The notes below the pieces were generated by a model. The model saw only the letters and a program-made list of their open reading frames with translations. It did not search any database and was not told the DNA's origin. A stretch of 64,000 bases of DNA from JAVVHH01 sp963848035 (GTDB lineage: Bacteria; Pseudomonadota; Alphaproteobacteria; Acetobacterales; Acetobacteraceae), in assembly GCA_963848035.1 (NCBI GenBank), contig CAWKCD010000001.1, positions 1,364,001-1,428,000 of the forward strand. The letters are read 5' to 3'. The position numbers were made by a program, and so were the translations under genes. Shown here one piece after another: positions 50,669-58,790 of this stretch (the first letter of the stretch is position 1; every line of letters begins with the position of its first letter).

Positions 50669-51937
50669 TCACGCGGCGATGAACTCGTTCCACTTTTGGA
50701 CGAGATAGCGGTCTTCATCCATCACCGAGTTCCAGCAGGCCACCTTGGTCATTCGCTCGAAGAACGAGCCGCCGTCGCGCTTGTCGCCGGACTTGGCGAT
50801 CACCTTGCCGTCGGGGCTGACGATATCGGCGTTGGCCGCCTTGCCGTCCATCCAGTAGCCCCACTCGTTTGCGCTCATGTTCTCCTTGGCGGTGTCGAGC
50901 ACGGCGCTGTAGTAGCCCTGGCGGTTGAGATAGGCGCCGACCCAACCAGAGAGATACCAGTTGATGTATTCGTAGGCGGCTTCCTTCTCGAGGCCGGTCA
51001 GATGCTTGGCGATCCCAAGCCCTCCGCCCCAGCCGCGATAGCCCTCGGCGAGCGGCTGGTAGGTGCAGGCGATGCCCTTGGCGCGGACGGCGGTGACGGC
51101 CGGCGACCACATGGACTGGATGACCACCTCGCCGGACGCCATCAGGTTCACGCTCTCGTCGAAGGTCTTCCAGAAGGCGCGGAACTGGCCGGAGCGCTTG
51201 GTGTCGATGAGGAAGGCGATGGTCTTGTCGATCTCGGCCTTCGTCATATTGCCCTTGTCGGCATATTTCATGGTGCCGAGCAATTCCATGACCATGGCGG
51301 CGTCCATGATGCCGATGCCGGGGATGTTGAGGATCGAGGCCTTGCCCTTGAACGCGGGGTCGACGAGGTCTTTCCAGTGCGAGATCGGCTTGCCGACCAG
51401 GTCGGGGCGGATGCCCAGGGTGTCGGCGTTGTAGATGGTGGGGATGAGGGTCATCCATTCGGTCGGCTTGGGCGCGAACTTGGTCGAGGCCGGGCCTTCG
51501 ACGAAGCCGACCTTCGACGGCGCGGTGCCTTGGGCGATCGGCGTCTCGGGCGTCAGATGGCCGGTGGTGAAGATGGGGACGATCTTGTCGTAGAGCTTGA
51601 TCTTCTTGGTATCGATCGGCTGGAGCACGCCGGTCGGGAAGATCTTCTTGGTGGTGAAGTATTCGATGTCGGCGACGTCGTAGGAGCGCGGCTGCGTCAC
51701 GGCCTTCTGCGCGACGGCGTCGGTGTCGAGCGCGGTCATCTGCAGGGTGAAGCCGAGGTCCGATTTCACCTTGTCGGCGATGGCGTTGAGGTTGGAGACG
51801 CCGGTGCCGAACTGGCGCAGCGTGACGTTCTTGATGTTCTGCGCCCAAATCGTGGGAAAGCCGGTTATGGCGCCGCTGCCGATGGCGGCGCCGGCCGCTT
51901 GCAGCATGCGACGGCGGGAAATCGAGGGGGAATTCAT
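50669..51937 (-). CDS. Polyamine-type ABC transporter binding protein with Tat signal
   Basis: This 422-residue PotD/PotF-like periplasmic binding protein has the N-terminus ISRRRMLQAAGAAIGSGAIT, a twin-arginine signal, so it is exported folded. ATG 51937 is chosen over 51952 because GGAGG lies 8 nt upstream. The mature part has VADIEYFTTKKIFPTGVLQP and TIYNADTLGIRPDL, as in family members. It is followed by a palindrome and two permease genes. Neighbours suggest a nitrogenous solute such as a ureide, biuret-like compound or heterocycle, not necessarily a polyamine. Confidence 0.9.
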   Translation of the reverse strand: MNSPSISRRRMLQAAGAAIGSGAITGFPTIWAQNIKNVTLRQFGTGVSNLNAIADKVKSDLGFTLQMTALDTDAVAQKAVTQPRSYDVADIEYFTTKKIFPTGVLQPIDTKKIKLYDKIVPIFTTGHLTPETPIAQGTAPSKVGFVEGPASTKFAPKPTEWMTLIPTIYNADTLGIRPDLVGKPISHWKDLVDPAFKGKASILNIPGIGIMDAAMVMELLGTMKYADKGNMTKAEIDKTIAFLIDTKRSGQFRAFWKTFDESVNLMASGEVVIQSMWSPAVTAVRAKGIACTYQPLAEGYRGWGGGLGIAKHLTGLEKEAAYEYINWYLSGWVGAYLNRQGYYSAVLDTAKENMSANEWGYWMDGKAANADIVSPDGKVIAKSGDKRDGGSFFERMTKVACWNSVMDEDRYLVQKWNEFIAA

Positions 51938-51989
51938 TTTGGTGTCCTCCAATTCGTTGCTGATGAATGCAACCGCCGGGCCAATCGGG

Positions 51990-52379
51990 TCAGCACTCGT
52001 CGATCAGGCTCACATGGGCAGCGACGACTCGCCATCCCTCCGGGAAGCGCACCCAACTCTGCATCTGCCGGCCCACTTTGCCAGGGACGGTGTCACGGTG
52101 GAACAGAGTCGATGCGGTGCCGAAGTCGTGGCCGTAGGTCGTGATCACGGTGCGCGAGATGCGGCGGGCGAGGCCGACGGCGGGGCGTGCTTGGCGGAAG
52201 GCGAGGATCTCGTCCGCGCCATAGAGGTTCTCGCCGATGCCGTAACGGATGGTGTGCGGGCCTGGAGCGAACAGCGCGTCGAGCGTGGCGACGTCGTTGG
52301 TGGTCAGGGCCTTCTCGTAACGGTCGAAGGCGGCGGTGAGCGCGGCGTGCGGCTCGGGCAGGTTGATCTCGGTGCTCAT
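51990..52379 (-). CDS. atzH: AtzH/HpxZ-like protein (DUF3225, NTF2 fold)
   Basis: This 129-residue protein of the DUF3225/HpxZ group has an NTF2-like fold (LTAAFDRYEKALTTNDVATLDALF, GPHTIRYGIGENLYGADEILAFR, SWVRFPEGWRVVAAHVSLI). In Pseudomonas sp. ADP the homologue AtzH handles 1,3-dicarboxyurea, a side product between AtzE and AtzF in cyanuric-acid breakdown; HpxZ belongs to oxalurate use. It overlaps atzE by 4 nt (ATGA), matching the atzG-atzE-atzH arrangement known from that pathway. Confidence 0.85.
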   Translation of the reverse strand: MSTEINLPEPHAALTAAFDRYEKALTTNDVATLDALFAPGPHTIRYGIGENLYGADEILAFRQARPAVGLARRISRTVITTYGHDFGTASTLFHRDTVPGKVGRQMQSWVRFPEGWRVVAAHVSLIDEC

Positions 52380-53764
52380 GGATGCTCCCTCGGGCGCTGC
52401 GCCTGCACGACGCCGCGGCGTTCCAGTTCGAAGGCTAGACGGAGAGCGACGTCTTCGCGCCAGGGAGCGGCGATGATCTGGACACCGATGGGCATCTCGC
52501 CTTGGACCGGGACGGCGACGACCGGCAGGCCGATAAACGAGATCGGCTGGGTGAACAGGCCGATATTGGGCCGGACCAGCATCTCCTCGCCGTCGAGCAC
52601 GAAGGTCTTCTGACCGATACGGGGCGCCGGCGTCGGGGTGGCGGGGGCGATGATTGCATCAACGCCGTCAAACAGGCGCAGCACGGCGTCGCGATACCAG
52701 CGGCGGAATTTCTGCGCCTGGGTGACCAGCGGCGCGGGCACCATGGCGCCGGCGATCAGCCGGTCACGCACGTCGACGTCGAAATCTCGCGGGCGGGTGC
52801 GCAGGCGCTCGAGGTGCAGGGCGGCGCCTTCGGTGGTGCTGATGAGGTAGGCGGCGGAACGGGCGAGGTCCGGATGCGGCAGTTCGATCTCGGGCTGGTT
52901 GGCGATCGCGCTGGCGACATGCTCGACGGCGTCGAGCGCCTGGCGGGAGGCGCCTTTCCGGAAGTAGCCGCCGGCCACGGCGACTCGCAGACTGGCCGCG
53001 CCTTGGACCAGCAGCGGCATGACCGGCTCCGCTGCGCGGGCGGTGCAGACCGGGTCGAGCGGGTCGGGCCCCTGCATCGCGTCATAGGCGAGCGCGAGGT
53101 CCTCGGCCGAGCGGGCGAGCGGGCCGAGATGGTCGAAGCTGCTGACGAACGGGAAGCTGCCGGCGCGGGACAGGCGGCCATAGGTCGGCTTCAGGCCGAA
53201 AATGCCGCAGAACGAAGCGGGGACGCGGATCGAGCCGTTGGTGTCGGAGCCGAGGGCGAACGGCACCAGACCGCCACCGACGGCGGCGCCAGAGCCGCCG
53301 GACGAACCGCCGGTCATGCAGTCGGGATCATGGGGATTGCGCGAGGGGCCGTCATGGGCGTTCTCGCCGGTGAAGTCGTAGGCGTATTCACCCATGTTGA
53401 GCGCGCCGACGAGGATGGCGCCGGCGGCCTCGAGCCGGGTGACGAGCGTGGCGTCGTCGACCGCAGCGATGCGCTCACGGTTGATGCGCGAGCCGGCGCG
53501 GGTCGGCAGCCCGGCGACGTCGATCAGGTTCTTCACCGCGAATGGCACGCCGGCCAACGGGCCGCAGGCGCCGCGACGGGAGTCGATCTCGATGGCGCGC
53601 ATCTCGGCCCGTTCCACCAGCAAGTCCGTGACGGCGTTCAGCGTCTTGTCACGCGCGCCGATGGTGGCCAACGCGCCGGCGACGACGTCGCTGGCCCGCC
53701 AGTCGCCGGCGTTCACGCCGCGGGCGATCTCGGCGGCGCTGGCCCAGGGGTCTGGCGCGGTCAT
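52376..53764 (-). CDS. atzE: AtzE-like amidase (amidase-signature family)
   Basis: This 462-residue amidase-signature enzyme has the catalytic triad Lys78 (FAVKNLIDVAG), Ser154 (TGGSSGGSG) and Ser178 (SDTNGSIRVPA). AtzE hydrolyses 1-carboxybiuret in the cyanuric-acid pathway and needs the small partner AtzG, encoded directly upstream here. Related HpxX/HpxW-type and GatA-like amidases share the fold, so the substrate is inferred from context. The start is ATG 53764, overlapping the atzG TGA. Confidence 0.88.
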   Translation of the reverse strand: MTAPDPWASAAEIARGVNAGDWRASDVVAGALATIGARDKTLNAVTDLLVERAEMRAIEIDSRRGACGPLAGVPFAVKNLIDVAGLPTRAGSRINRERIAAVDDATLVTRLEAAGAILVGALNMGEYAYDFTGENAHDGPSRNPHDPDCMTGGSSGGSGAAVGGGLVPFALGSDTNGSIRVPASFCGIFGLKPTYGRLSRAGSFPFVSSFDHLGPLARSAEDLALAYDAMQGPDPLDPVCTARAAEPVMPLLVQGAASLRVAVAGGYFRKGASRQALDAVEHVASAIANQPEIELPHPDLARSAAYLISTTEGAALHLERLRTRPRDFDVDVRDRLIAGAMVPAPLVTQAQKFRRWYRDAVLRLFDGVDAIIAPATPTPAPRIGQKTFVLDGEEMLVRPNIGLFTQPISFIGLPVVAVPVQGEMPIGVQIIAAPWREDVALRLAFELERRGVVQAQRPREHP

Positions 53765-53947
53765 GCCGTGAAGACCGGCGCCGGGTCGAGCTCGTCGGAG
53801 AGCGGGAAGGCGGCGAGAGCGGCGGCATGGCGGAGGGTGATGCCGAGATGGGTCCGGATGGCGGCGACGCCACTCGGGCTCGATGGGGATGCCGAGCAGG
53901 GGGGCGACGGCGTCGATCAGCGCGTCGAAGGCTTCGTCGGTAGGCAT
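53761..53947 (-). pseudogene. atzG: AtzG-like small subunit (DUF4089), frameshifted
   Basis: This is a short partner protein, about 62 residues, that stabilises AtzE-type amidases. It starts at ATG 53947 with AGGAGA 5 nt upstream (MPTDEAFDALIDAVAPLLGI, then PIEPEW). After that the frame breaks near 53880. The rest of the family sequence (GVAAIRTHLGITLRHAAALA, then AFPLSDELDPAPVFTA) continues in another frame to TGA 53763-53761, overlapping atzE. The open span is 187 nt, one more than a multiple of three, so one base is extra or two are missing. The intact second half argues for a recent mutation or a sequence error. Confidence 0.8.
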
Positions 53948-53957
53948 GCGGTCTCCT

Positions 53958-55655
53958 TCAGGCGGCGAGCCAGGCGCGCCAGCCACGATGGTCGGTGATG
54001 TCGCGGGCGCCGTCGAGGGCTTCGGCTTCGGCGAGGAAGCCGAGGCAGGGGCCGTTCTCGAGGTGCACGGTGCCGAAACCGAGCGGCGGCGGCACGAGGG
54101 CGAGCAGATCGCCGATGCGGGCAGTGGGGAGCGCCCAGACCTCGCCTTCGATCGCAGCGCCGACCGCGGCGCGGACGAGGCCAGGACGTTGGCCGAGGGC
54201 GTAGAGACGATAGGCGGGCTCGGTCCGGGCCGGGCGGAGCAGGCGGGCGCCCCGGTCGCGTAGCTGGTGGTTGAGCGGGAGCCCGGACATATGGGCGCCG
54301 ATACAGAACAGGGCGGTCTCGTCCGGACCAAGCGCATCGGGGGCGGCGGGCGGGGGCAGCGGATGTGTGGTTGCGCCGACGGTGGTGCGCGAGGCGCGGT
54401 GGATGTGGTCGGCGATCGGGGCAAGTCGGCCTTCCGACCAGGCCGGGCCGAGCAACGTGACGCCAACGGGGCCCTCGCCGGAGGGGACCGCGATGGCGGC
54501 GAGGTCGCAGAGGTTGACGAAGTTGGTGAAGGTCCCGAGGCGGCTATTGGGGCCGAGCGGATCGGCAGCGCAGGCCTCGAGCGTCGGGCAGTACGTCGCA
54601 GTTGGCAGCAGAAGCGCGTCGATGTCGCGGAACAGGCGCTGGGCGATGCGGCGGGCCTCGGCGAGTTGGTGGAAGGCGTGGAAGGTGTCGACGGCGGTCC
54701 TGGCGTGGCCGGACCGCAGGATCGCCGCGGTGGTCGGGTGCAGTGCCGCAGGATGGGCGTCGGCGAAGTGGCGGAGCGCGGCGGTGCGTTCGGCGACCCA
54801 GGGGCCGTCATAGAGCAGGCGGGCGATCTCCAGGAAGGGCGAGAGGTCTACGAGGACCGTGTCGAAGCGCTCGGCGGCGGCGCGGTAGGCGGCCTCGACC
54901 GAAGGGTCGCAGGGCGGGAGAGCGGCGGCGACGCCGAGGCGGACGGGGCCGTCGGCGGCGCGGCGGAGATGGCCGGGCGGGGCGGGGCGGCTGTAACGGT
55001 CGGCATCGTCGAAGGCGGTGACGATGGCGGCGACGGCGAGGGCTTCGTCGACCGTCCGCGCGAAGATCGAGATCGTGTCGATCGAGCGGCAGGCGGGCAC
55101 CAGGCCGGTGGCGGAGAGGCTGCCGATGGTGGGTTTGAAGCCGACAATGCCGCCGAACATGGCGGGCACGCGGCCGGAGCCGGCCGTATCGGTGCCGAGG
55201 GCGAAATCGGCGATCCCGGCGCCGACGACGCAAGCCGAGCCGGACGAGGAGCCGCCGGGGACGAGCGCGGAGTCGAACACGTTGCGGGGGACGCCGTAAG
55301 GCGAGCGGACTCCCGTGAGCCCGGTCGCGAACTGGTCGAGATTGGTCTTGCCGAGCAGCAGGGCGCCGGCGTCGAGCAGACGTTGCACGACCGGCGCCGT
55401 TGCGCTTGGCGTGTAGGCGAAACCCGGGCAGGCGGCCGTGGTGGGCAGGCCGGCGATGTCGATGTTGTCCTTCACGGCGAAGGGCACGCCCCAGAGCGGG
55501 CGGCCGCGACGGCCCTCGCTCTCGAGCCGACACGCGGCGTCTTGGATTGCAACGTCCGGTAGGCGGGTGATCCAGAGCGCCGGGTCGGCGTGGGCGGCGT
55601 CGGCGGCAAGCGCCGCTTGCGCCGCCGCGAGGGGCGATCGGGTCTGGTCGGTCAT
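53958..55655 (-). CDS. atzF: Allophanate hydrolase AtzF
   Basis: AtzF splits allophanate to ammonia and CO2, the last step of cyanuric-acid, biuret and urea-amidolyase-type pathways. The 565-residue protein has the N-terminal amidase domain with Lys62 (AVKDNIDIAG), Ser136 (PGGSSSGSA) and Ser160 (DTAGSGRVPA). The spacing is the same as in characterised AtzF (74 and 24 residues). The C-terminal allophanate-hydrolase domain (about 445-565) begins near ALFCIGAHMSGLPLNHQL and ends DITDHRGWRAWLAA. It is the first gene of the minus-strand operon. Confidence 0.93.
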   Translation of the reverse strand: MTDQTRSPLAAAQAALAADAAHADPALWITRLPDVAIQDAACRLESEGRRGRPLWGVPFAVKDNIDIAGLPTTAACPGFAYTPSATAPVVQRLLDAGALLLGKTNLDQFATGLTGVRSPYGVPRNVFDSALVPGGSSSGSACVVGAGIADFALGTDTAGSGRVPAMFGGIVGFKPTIGSLSATGLVPACRSIDTISIFARTVDEALAVAAIVTAFDDADRYSRPAPPGHLRRAADGPVRLGVAAALPPCDPSVEAAYRAAAERFDTVLVDLSPFLEIARLLYDGPWVAERTAALRHFADAHPAALHPTTAAILRSGHARTAVDTFHAFHQLAEARRIAQRLFRDIDALLLPTATYCPTLEACAADPLGPNSRLGTFTNFVNLCDLAAIAVPSGEGPVGVTLLGPAWSEGRLAPIADHIHRASRTTVGATTHPLPPPAAPDALGPDETALFCIGAHMSGLPLNHQLRDRGARLLRPARTEPAYRLYALGQRPGLVRAAVGAAIEGEVWALPTARIGDLLALVPPPLGFGTVHLENGPCLGFLAEAEALDGARDITDHRGWRAWLAA

Positions 55656-55772
55656 ACGCCTCACTTCAGCATCGGTGCCTGGCGTCGTCATGCAAGAACG
55701 GAGCCCAGCCCCGGGGCAAGCAGAAGTAAAGACGGCGTTAAGCTTTGCCTGAGGCTTGGGCGGCATCTGCAC

Positions 55773-55784
55773 AGGTTTTGACCT
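55773..55784. promoter_or_regulatory. Small palindrome in the divergent atzF / hydrolase promoter region
   Basis: AGGT-TTTG-ACCT lies about midway in the 196-nt gap between atzF and the divergent cysteine hydrolase gene. Both transcripts must start in this gap. The palindrome is short and could be chance. No clear -35/-10 pair or sigma-54 element was found around it. Confidence 0.25.
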
Positions 55785-55851
55785 ACTCGGCCACCAAACG
55801 CGGCGATGCACCGGTGCGGTCGTTGCGGCCCAATTCTTGCGAAACGAGCGC

Positions 55852-56544
55852 ATGGCCAAAATCAGCGCCACACCGTCGGACTTCGCCTTCAACCCCGCGC
55901 ATTGCGCGCTCGTCATCATCGACATGCAGCGCGACTTCCTCGAGCCGGGCGGGTTTGGCGCGTCACTCGGCAATGACGTCTCGCAGCTGCGCCGCGCCAT
56001 CGCGCCGAACGTCCGGCTGCTGGCCGCGTGGCGGCAAGCGGGGCTGAGGGTGATCCACACGCGAGAGGGCCACCGTCCGGACCTGTCGGACCTGCCGTCC
56101 GCCAAGCACGCCCGCGGCGGCGCCGGGCTGCGGATCGGCGATCCGGGGCCGATGGGCCGCGTGCTGATCCAGGGCGAGCCGGGCCATGACATCATTGCCG
56201 AATTGACCCCCGCGCCGGGCGAGGCCGTGATCGACAAGCCCGGCAAGGGCGCGTTCTACGCGACGCCGCTCGGCGACATCCTCGCGCGCCACGGTATCAC
56301 CCAGCTCGTCGTCACCGGCGTCACAACCGAGGTTTGTGTCCACACCACCGTGCGGGAAGCAAACGACCGCGGGTTCGATTGCCTGGTCCTGGCGGATTGT
56401 TGCGCGTCATATTTCCCCGAATTCCACGAGACCGGCCTGCGCATGATCGCGGCGCAGGGCGGCATCTTCGGCTGGGTGGCGGATTCGTCCGCGCTCCTGC
56501 CGGCACTGGCCCGCCACCACGTCACGGAAGGAGCCGCCCCATGA
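55852..56544 (+). CDS. Isochorismatase-like cysteine hydrolase, biuret-hydrolase (BiuH) type
   Basis: This 230-residue cysteine hydrolase has its catalytic triad in ALVIIDMQRDFLEPGGFG (Asp), VIDKPGKGAF (Lys) and TGVTTEVCVHTTVREANDRG (Cys). The stretch IHTREGHRPDLSDLP, the GDPGPMGR segment and the GEPGHDII segment resemble biuret amidohydrolase, which turns biuret into allophanate and ammonia, more than nicotinamidase or ureidoacrylate hydrolase. The divergent atzF would consume allophanate. ATG 55852 is chosen because the frame upstream is not protein-like. It overlaps the permease gene by 4 nt (ATGA). Confidence 0.82.
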   Translation: MAKISATPSDFAFNPAHCALVIIDMQRDFLEPGGFGASLGNDVSQLRRAIAPNVRLLAAWRQAGLRVIHTREGHRPDLSDLPSAKHARGGAGLRIGDPGPMGRVLIQGEPGHDIIAELTPAPGEAVIDKPGKGAFYATPLGDILARHGITQLVVTGVTTEVCVHTTVREANDRGFDCLVLADCCASYFPEFHETGLRMIAAQGGIFGWVADSSALLPALARHHVTEGAAP

Positions 56545-58124
56545 GCGCCTTTGCTTCGACCAGCCGGCCCAAATTCTGGGTGCCTGGCGACTGGAACGCC
56601 CTGTTCGGGTTCGGCACCAACATCCTGGTCAACATACTGGTGCTGACGTCGCTGCTGCGCTTCGTGCTGAAGATGCCGGACGAGCTGGTGTTCGGGCGGA
56701 TCCTGCCGGCGCTCGGGCTCATGCTGTGCCTGTCCACTTGTTATTACGCGTTCCTGGCTTGGCGGCTGGCGAAGCGGACGGGGCGGACGGATGTGTGCGC
56801 GCTGCCGTCTGGCTTCTCGGTGCCGCACATGTTCGTGGTGGTGTTCGTGGTCATGCTGCCGATCAAGCTGGCGACCAACGACCCGGTGCAGGCCTGGGAG
56901 GCGGGGCTGACCTGGGTGTTCGTGCAGAGTTTCCTGCTGATGATCGGCGGGTTCATCGGGCCGACGATACGGCGGATCACTCCGCGGGCGGCGCTGTTGG
57001 GGTCGCTGGCGGGCATCGCCATCACCTTCATCGCCATGAGCCCGGCGGCGCAGATCTTTAGCACGCCGATCATCGGCGTGGTGTGCTTCGCGATCATCCT
57101 GGCGAGCTGGTTCGGGGGCGTGCGGTATTTCGGCGGTGTGCCGGGCGGGCTAGTGGCGATCGCGGTGGGGACGGTGATCGCCTGGCTCTCGACCGGCGCC
57201 GGGCTGGGGTATGGCGGGCTGACGACGGCGGGGATCGGCGCGGCGGTATCGCATTTCGGGTTCTCGGTGCCGACGCCCGCGGTCGAGCACGTGTTTGGCG
57301 GCTTCAAGTATCTCGGGGTCATCCTGGTGACGGCGATCCCGTTCGGGATCTACGACCTGATCGAAGCGCTCGACAACGTGGAGAGTGCGTCGGCCGCCGG
57401 CGACCCGTTCCCGACGACGCAGGTGCTGACGGCCGATGGCGTGGTCAGCCTGATCGGCTGCCTGCTGGGCAATCCGTTCATCAACGCCGTCTATATCGGC
57501 CATCCCGGCTGGAAGTCGATGGGCGGCCGGATCGGCTACTCGGCGGTGACCGGATTGGCGGTGCTGGTGATGACGTGGTTCGGGATCATCGCGCTGCTTT
57601 CGGCGCTGATCCCCGTGGTCGCGATCCTGCCGATCCTGCTCTACATCGGGATGCTGATCGGCTCGCAGGCGTTCTCGGAATCGCCGCACCGGCATGCCCC
57701 GGCGGTGGTGCTGGCGTTGGTGCCGCAGATCGCGGAGTGGGGGAAGACACAGATTGACAATGCGCTGGGGGCGGCCGGCACCAGCGTGTCGGCGGTCGGT
57801 CTGCCGAAGCTGGCCTCGGTCGGCGTGCTATACGGCGGCCTCGAGACTCTGGGCGCCGGCGCCACACTCGCGGGGATCATCCTGGGCGCGGTGACCGTCT
57901 TCATCATCGACCGAGCGCTCGACAAGGCCGCGTATTTCGCCGCTGCCGGCGCTGTGCTGACGTTCTTCGGCTTCATCCATGGGCCGGGGATCGGGATCGG
58001 CCGGTCGCCCGAAGTGGCGCTCGGATACCTAGGCGTCGCCGCAATCTTGTTCGCCTGCCACAAATACGCGGTATTGGCCCCCTCGCTCGTCCACGCCGAC
58101 GAGCTGCCGAGCGCGGCCGAGTAG
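56541..58124 (+). CDS. NCS2/AzgA-like nucleobase permease
   Basis: This 527-residue membrane protein has about twelve to fourteen hydrophobic segments. The first is GFGTNILVNILVLTSLLRFVL, and later ones include PFGIYDLIEALDNVESA, which resembles the NCS2 motif region with polar substrate-binding residues. LLGNPFINAVYIGHPGWKSMG is also family-like. NCS2 carriers take up xanthine, guanine, adenine, uracil or related heterocycles by proton symport. Coupling to the biuret-hydrolase-like gene suggests import of the compound degraded by this island. Confidence 0.85.
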   Translation: MSAFASTSRPKFWVPGDWNALFGFGTNILVNILVLTSLLRFVLKMPDELVFGRILPALGLMLCLSTCYYAFLAWRLAKRTGRTDVCALPSGFSVPHMFVVVFVVMLPIKLATNDPVQAWEAGLTWVFVQSFLLMIGGFIGPTIRRITPRAALLGSLAGIAITFIAMSPAAQIFSTPIIGVVCFAIILASWFGGVRYFGGVPGGLVAIAVGTVIAWLSTGAGLGYGGLTTAGIGAAVSHFGFSVPTPAVEHVFGGFKYLGVILVTAIPFGIYDLIEALDNVESASAAGDPFPTTQVLTADGVVSLIGCLLGNPFINAVYIGHPGWKSMGGRIGYSAVTGLAVLVMTWFGIIALLSALIPVVAILPILLYIGMLIGSQAFSESPHRHAPAVVLALVPQIAEWGKTQIDNALGAAGTSVSAVGLPKLASVGVLYGGLETLGAGATLAGIILGAVTVFIIDRALDKAAYFAAAGAVLTFFGFIHGPGIGIGRSPEVALGYLGVAAILFACHKYAVLAPSLVHADELPSAAE

Positions 58125-58125
58125 G

Positions 58126-58722
58126 TCAGATCCGCTCGGGGTGACCCGCCGCAGCCCGGGCGACCGCCTCGAGCCGTGCCAGGACGGCCGGCACGTCGGG
58201 GAGGACTTCATAGAGGTTCGCGGTCGATGGATCGGCAAACCCCTGGTCGACCGCGCCGCGTAGCGCTCCGAGATAGGGCTGAGCCCAGCCATGGAGGTCG
58301 CAGATCAGGATCGGCTTGTCGTGCAGGCCGAGCTGGCGCCAGGTGGTGATCTCGATCGTCTCGTCGAACGTGCCGAGGCCGCCGGGCATGGTCACGAAGG
58401 CGTCCGCAGCCTCGAACATGCGGCGTTTGCGGTCGTGCATGTTGTCGGTGATGACCAACTCGATCGGGCCGCCATGGGCGACTTCGCGCCGTTGCAGGAA
58501 GTCTGGGATGATGCCCAGTACGGTCCCGCCGCCATCCAGCACCGCGTCGGCGACCACGCCCATCAACCCGACCCGGCCGCCGCCATAGACGAGCCGCAGC
58601 CCTGCGGCGGCCAAGCCTGCGCCCAGAGCGGTCGAAGCGGCGCGGAAAGCCGGATCGGTGCCAAAGCGGGAGCCACAGAAAACCGCGACGGAGCGAAGAG
58701 ATGGAATATTGCGAGCCGACAT
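58126..58722 (-). CDS. LOG-family protein (nucleotide 5'-monophosphate phosphoribohydrolase type)
   Basis: This 198-residue protein has the LOG signature PGGLGTFDETIE with the catalytic arginine/glutamate region DRKRRMFEAADAFVTM. The nucleotide-binding start is SVAVFCGSRFGTDPAF and GLRLVYGGGRVGLMG. Characterised members release nucleobase from nucleoside 5'-monophosphates (cytokinin activation in plants and some bacteria); in most bacteria the role is unclear. It was formerly annotated as lysine decarboxylase, which this family is not. It is divergent from the cytochrome c' gene by 68 nt. Confidence 0.9.
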   Translation of the reverse strand: MSARNIPSLRSVAVFCGSRFGTDPAFRAASTALGAGLAAAGLRLVYGGGRVGLMGVVADAVLDGGGTVLGIIPDFLQRREVAHGGPIELVITDNMHDRKRRMFEAADAFVTMPGGLGTFDETIEITTWRQLGLHDKPILICDLHGWAQPYLGALRGAVDQGFADPSTANLYEVLPDVPAVLARLEAVARAAAGHPERI

Positions 58723-58790
58723 GCGTCTTTGACGATGACGAAAGCGGCGGATCAGTGCAACGCTGCTTCGAAGACAACAGGAGAAAATGG

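Noticed and set aside
50696..52144. 482-codon open frame on the plus strand
   Set aside because: Antisense to the PotD-like binding protein; composition is a D/G/V-rich mirror of real coding sequence with no family motif.
52502..53998. 498-codon open frame on the plus strand
   Set aside because: Antisense to atzE and atzG; the minus strand has the Lys-Ser-Ser amidase signature.
55680..55720. Possible sigma-54 promoter (TGGC...TGCA) between atzF and the BiuH-like gene
   Set aside because: The GG-to-GC spacing is 9 rather than 10 nt and the flanking bases do not fit.
58126..58722. Lysine decarboxylase annotation for the PGGLGTFDE protein
   Set aside because: That is a historical misname; the motif belongs to LOG-type nucleotide phosphoribohydrolases and there is no PLP site.
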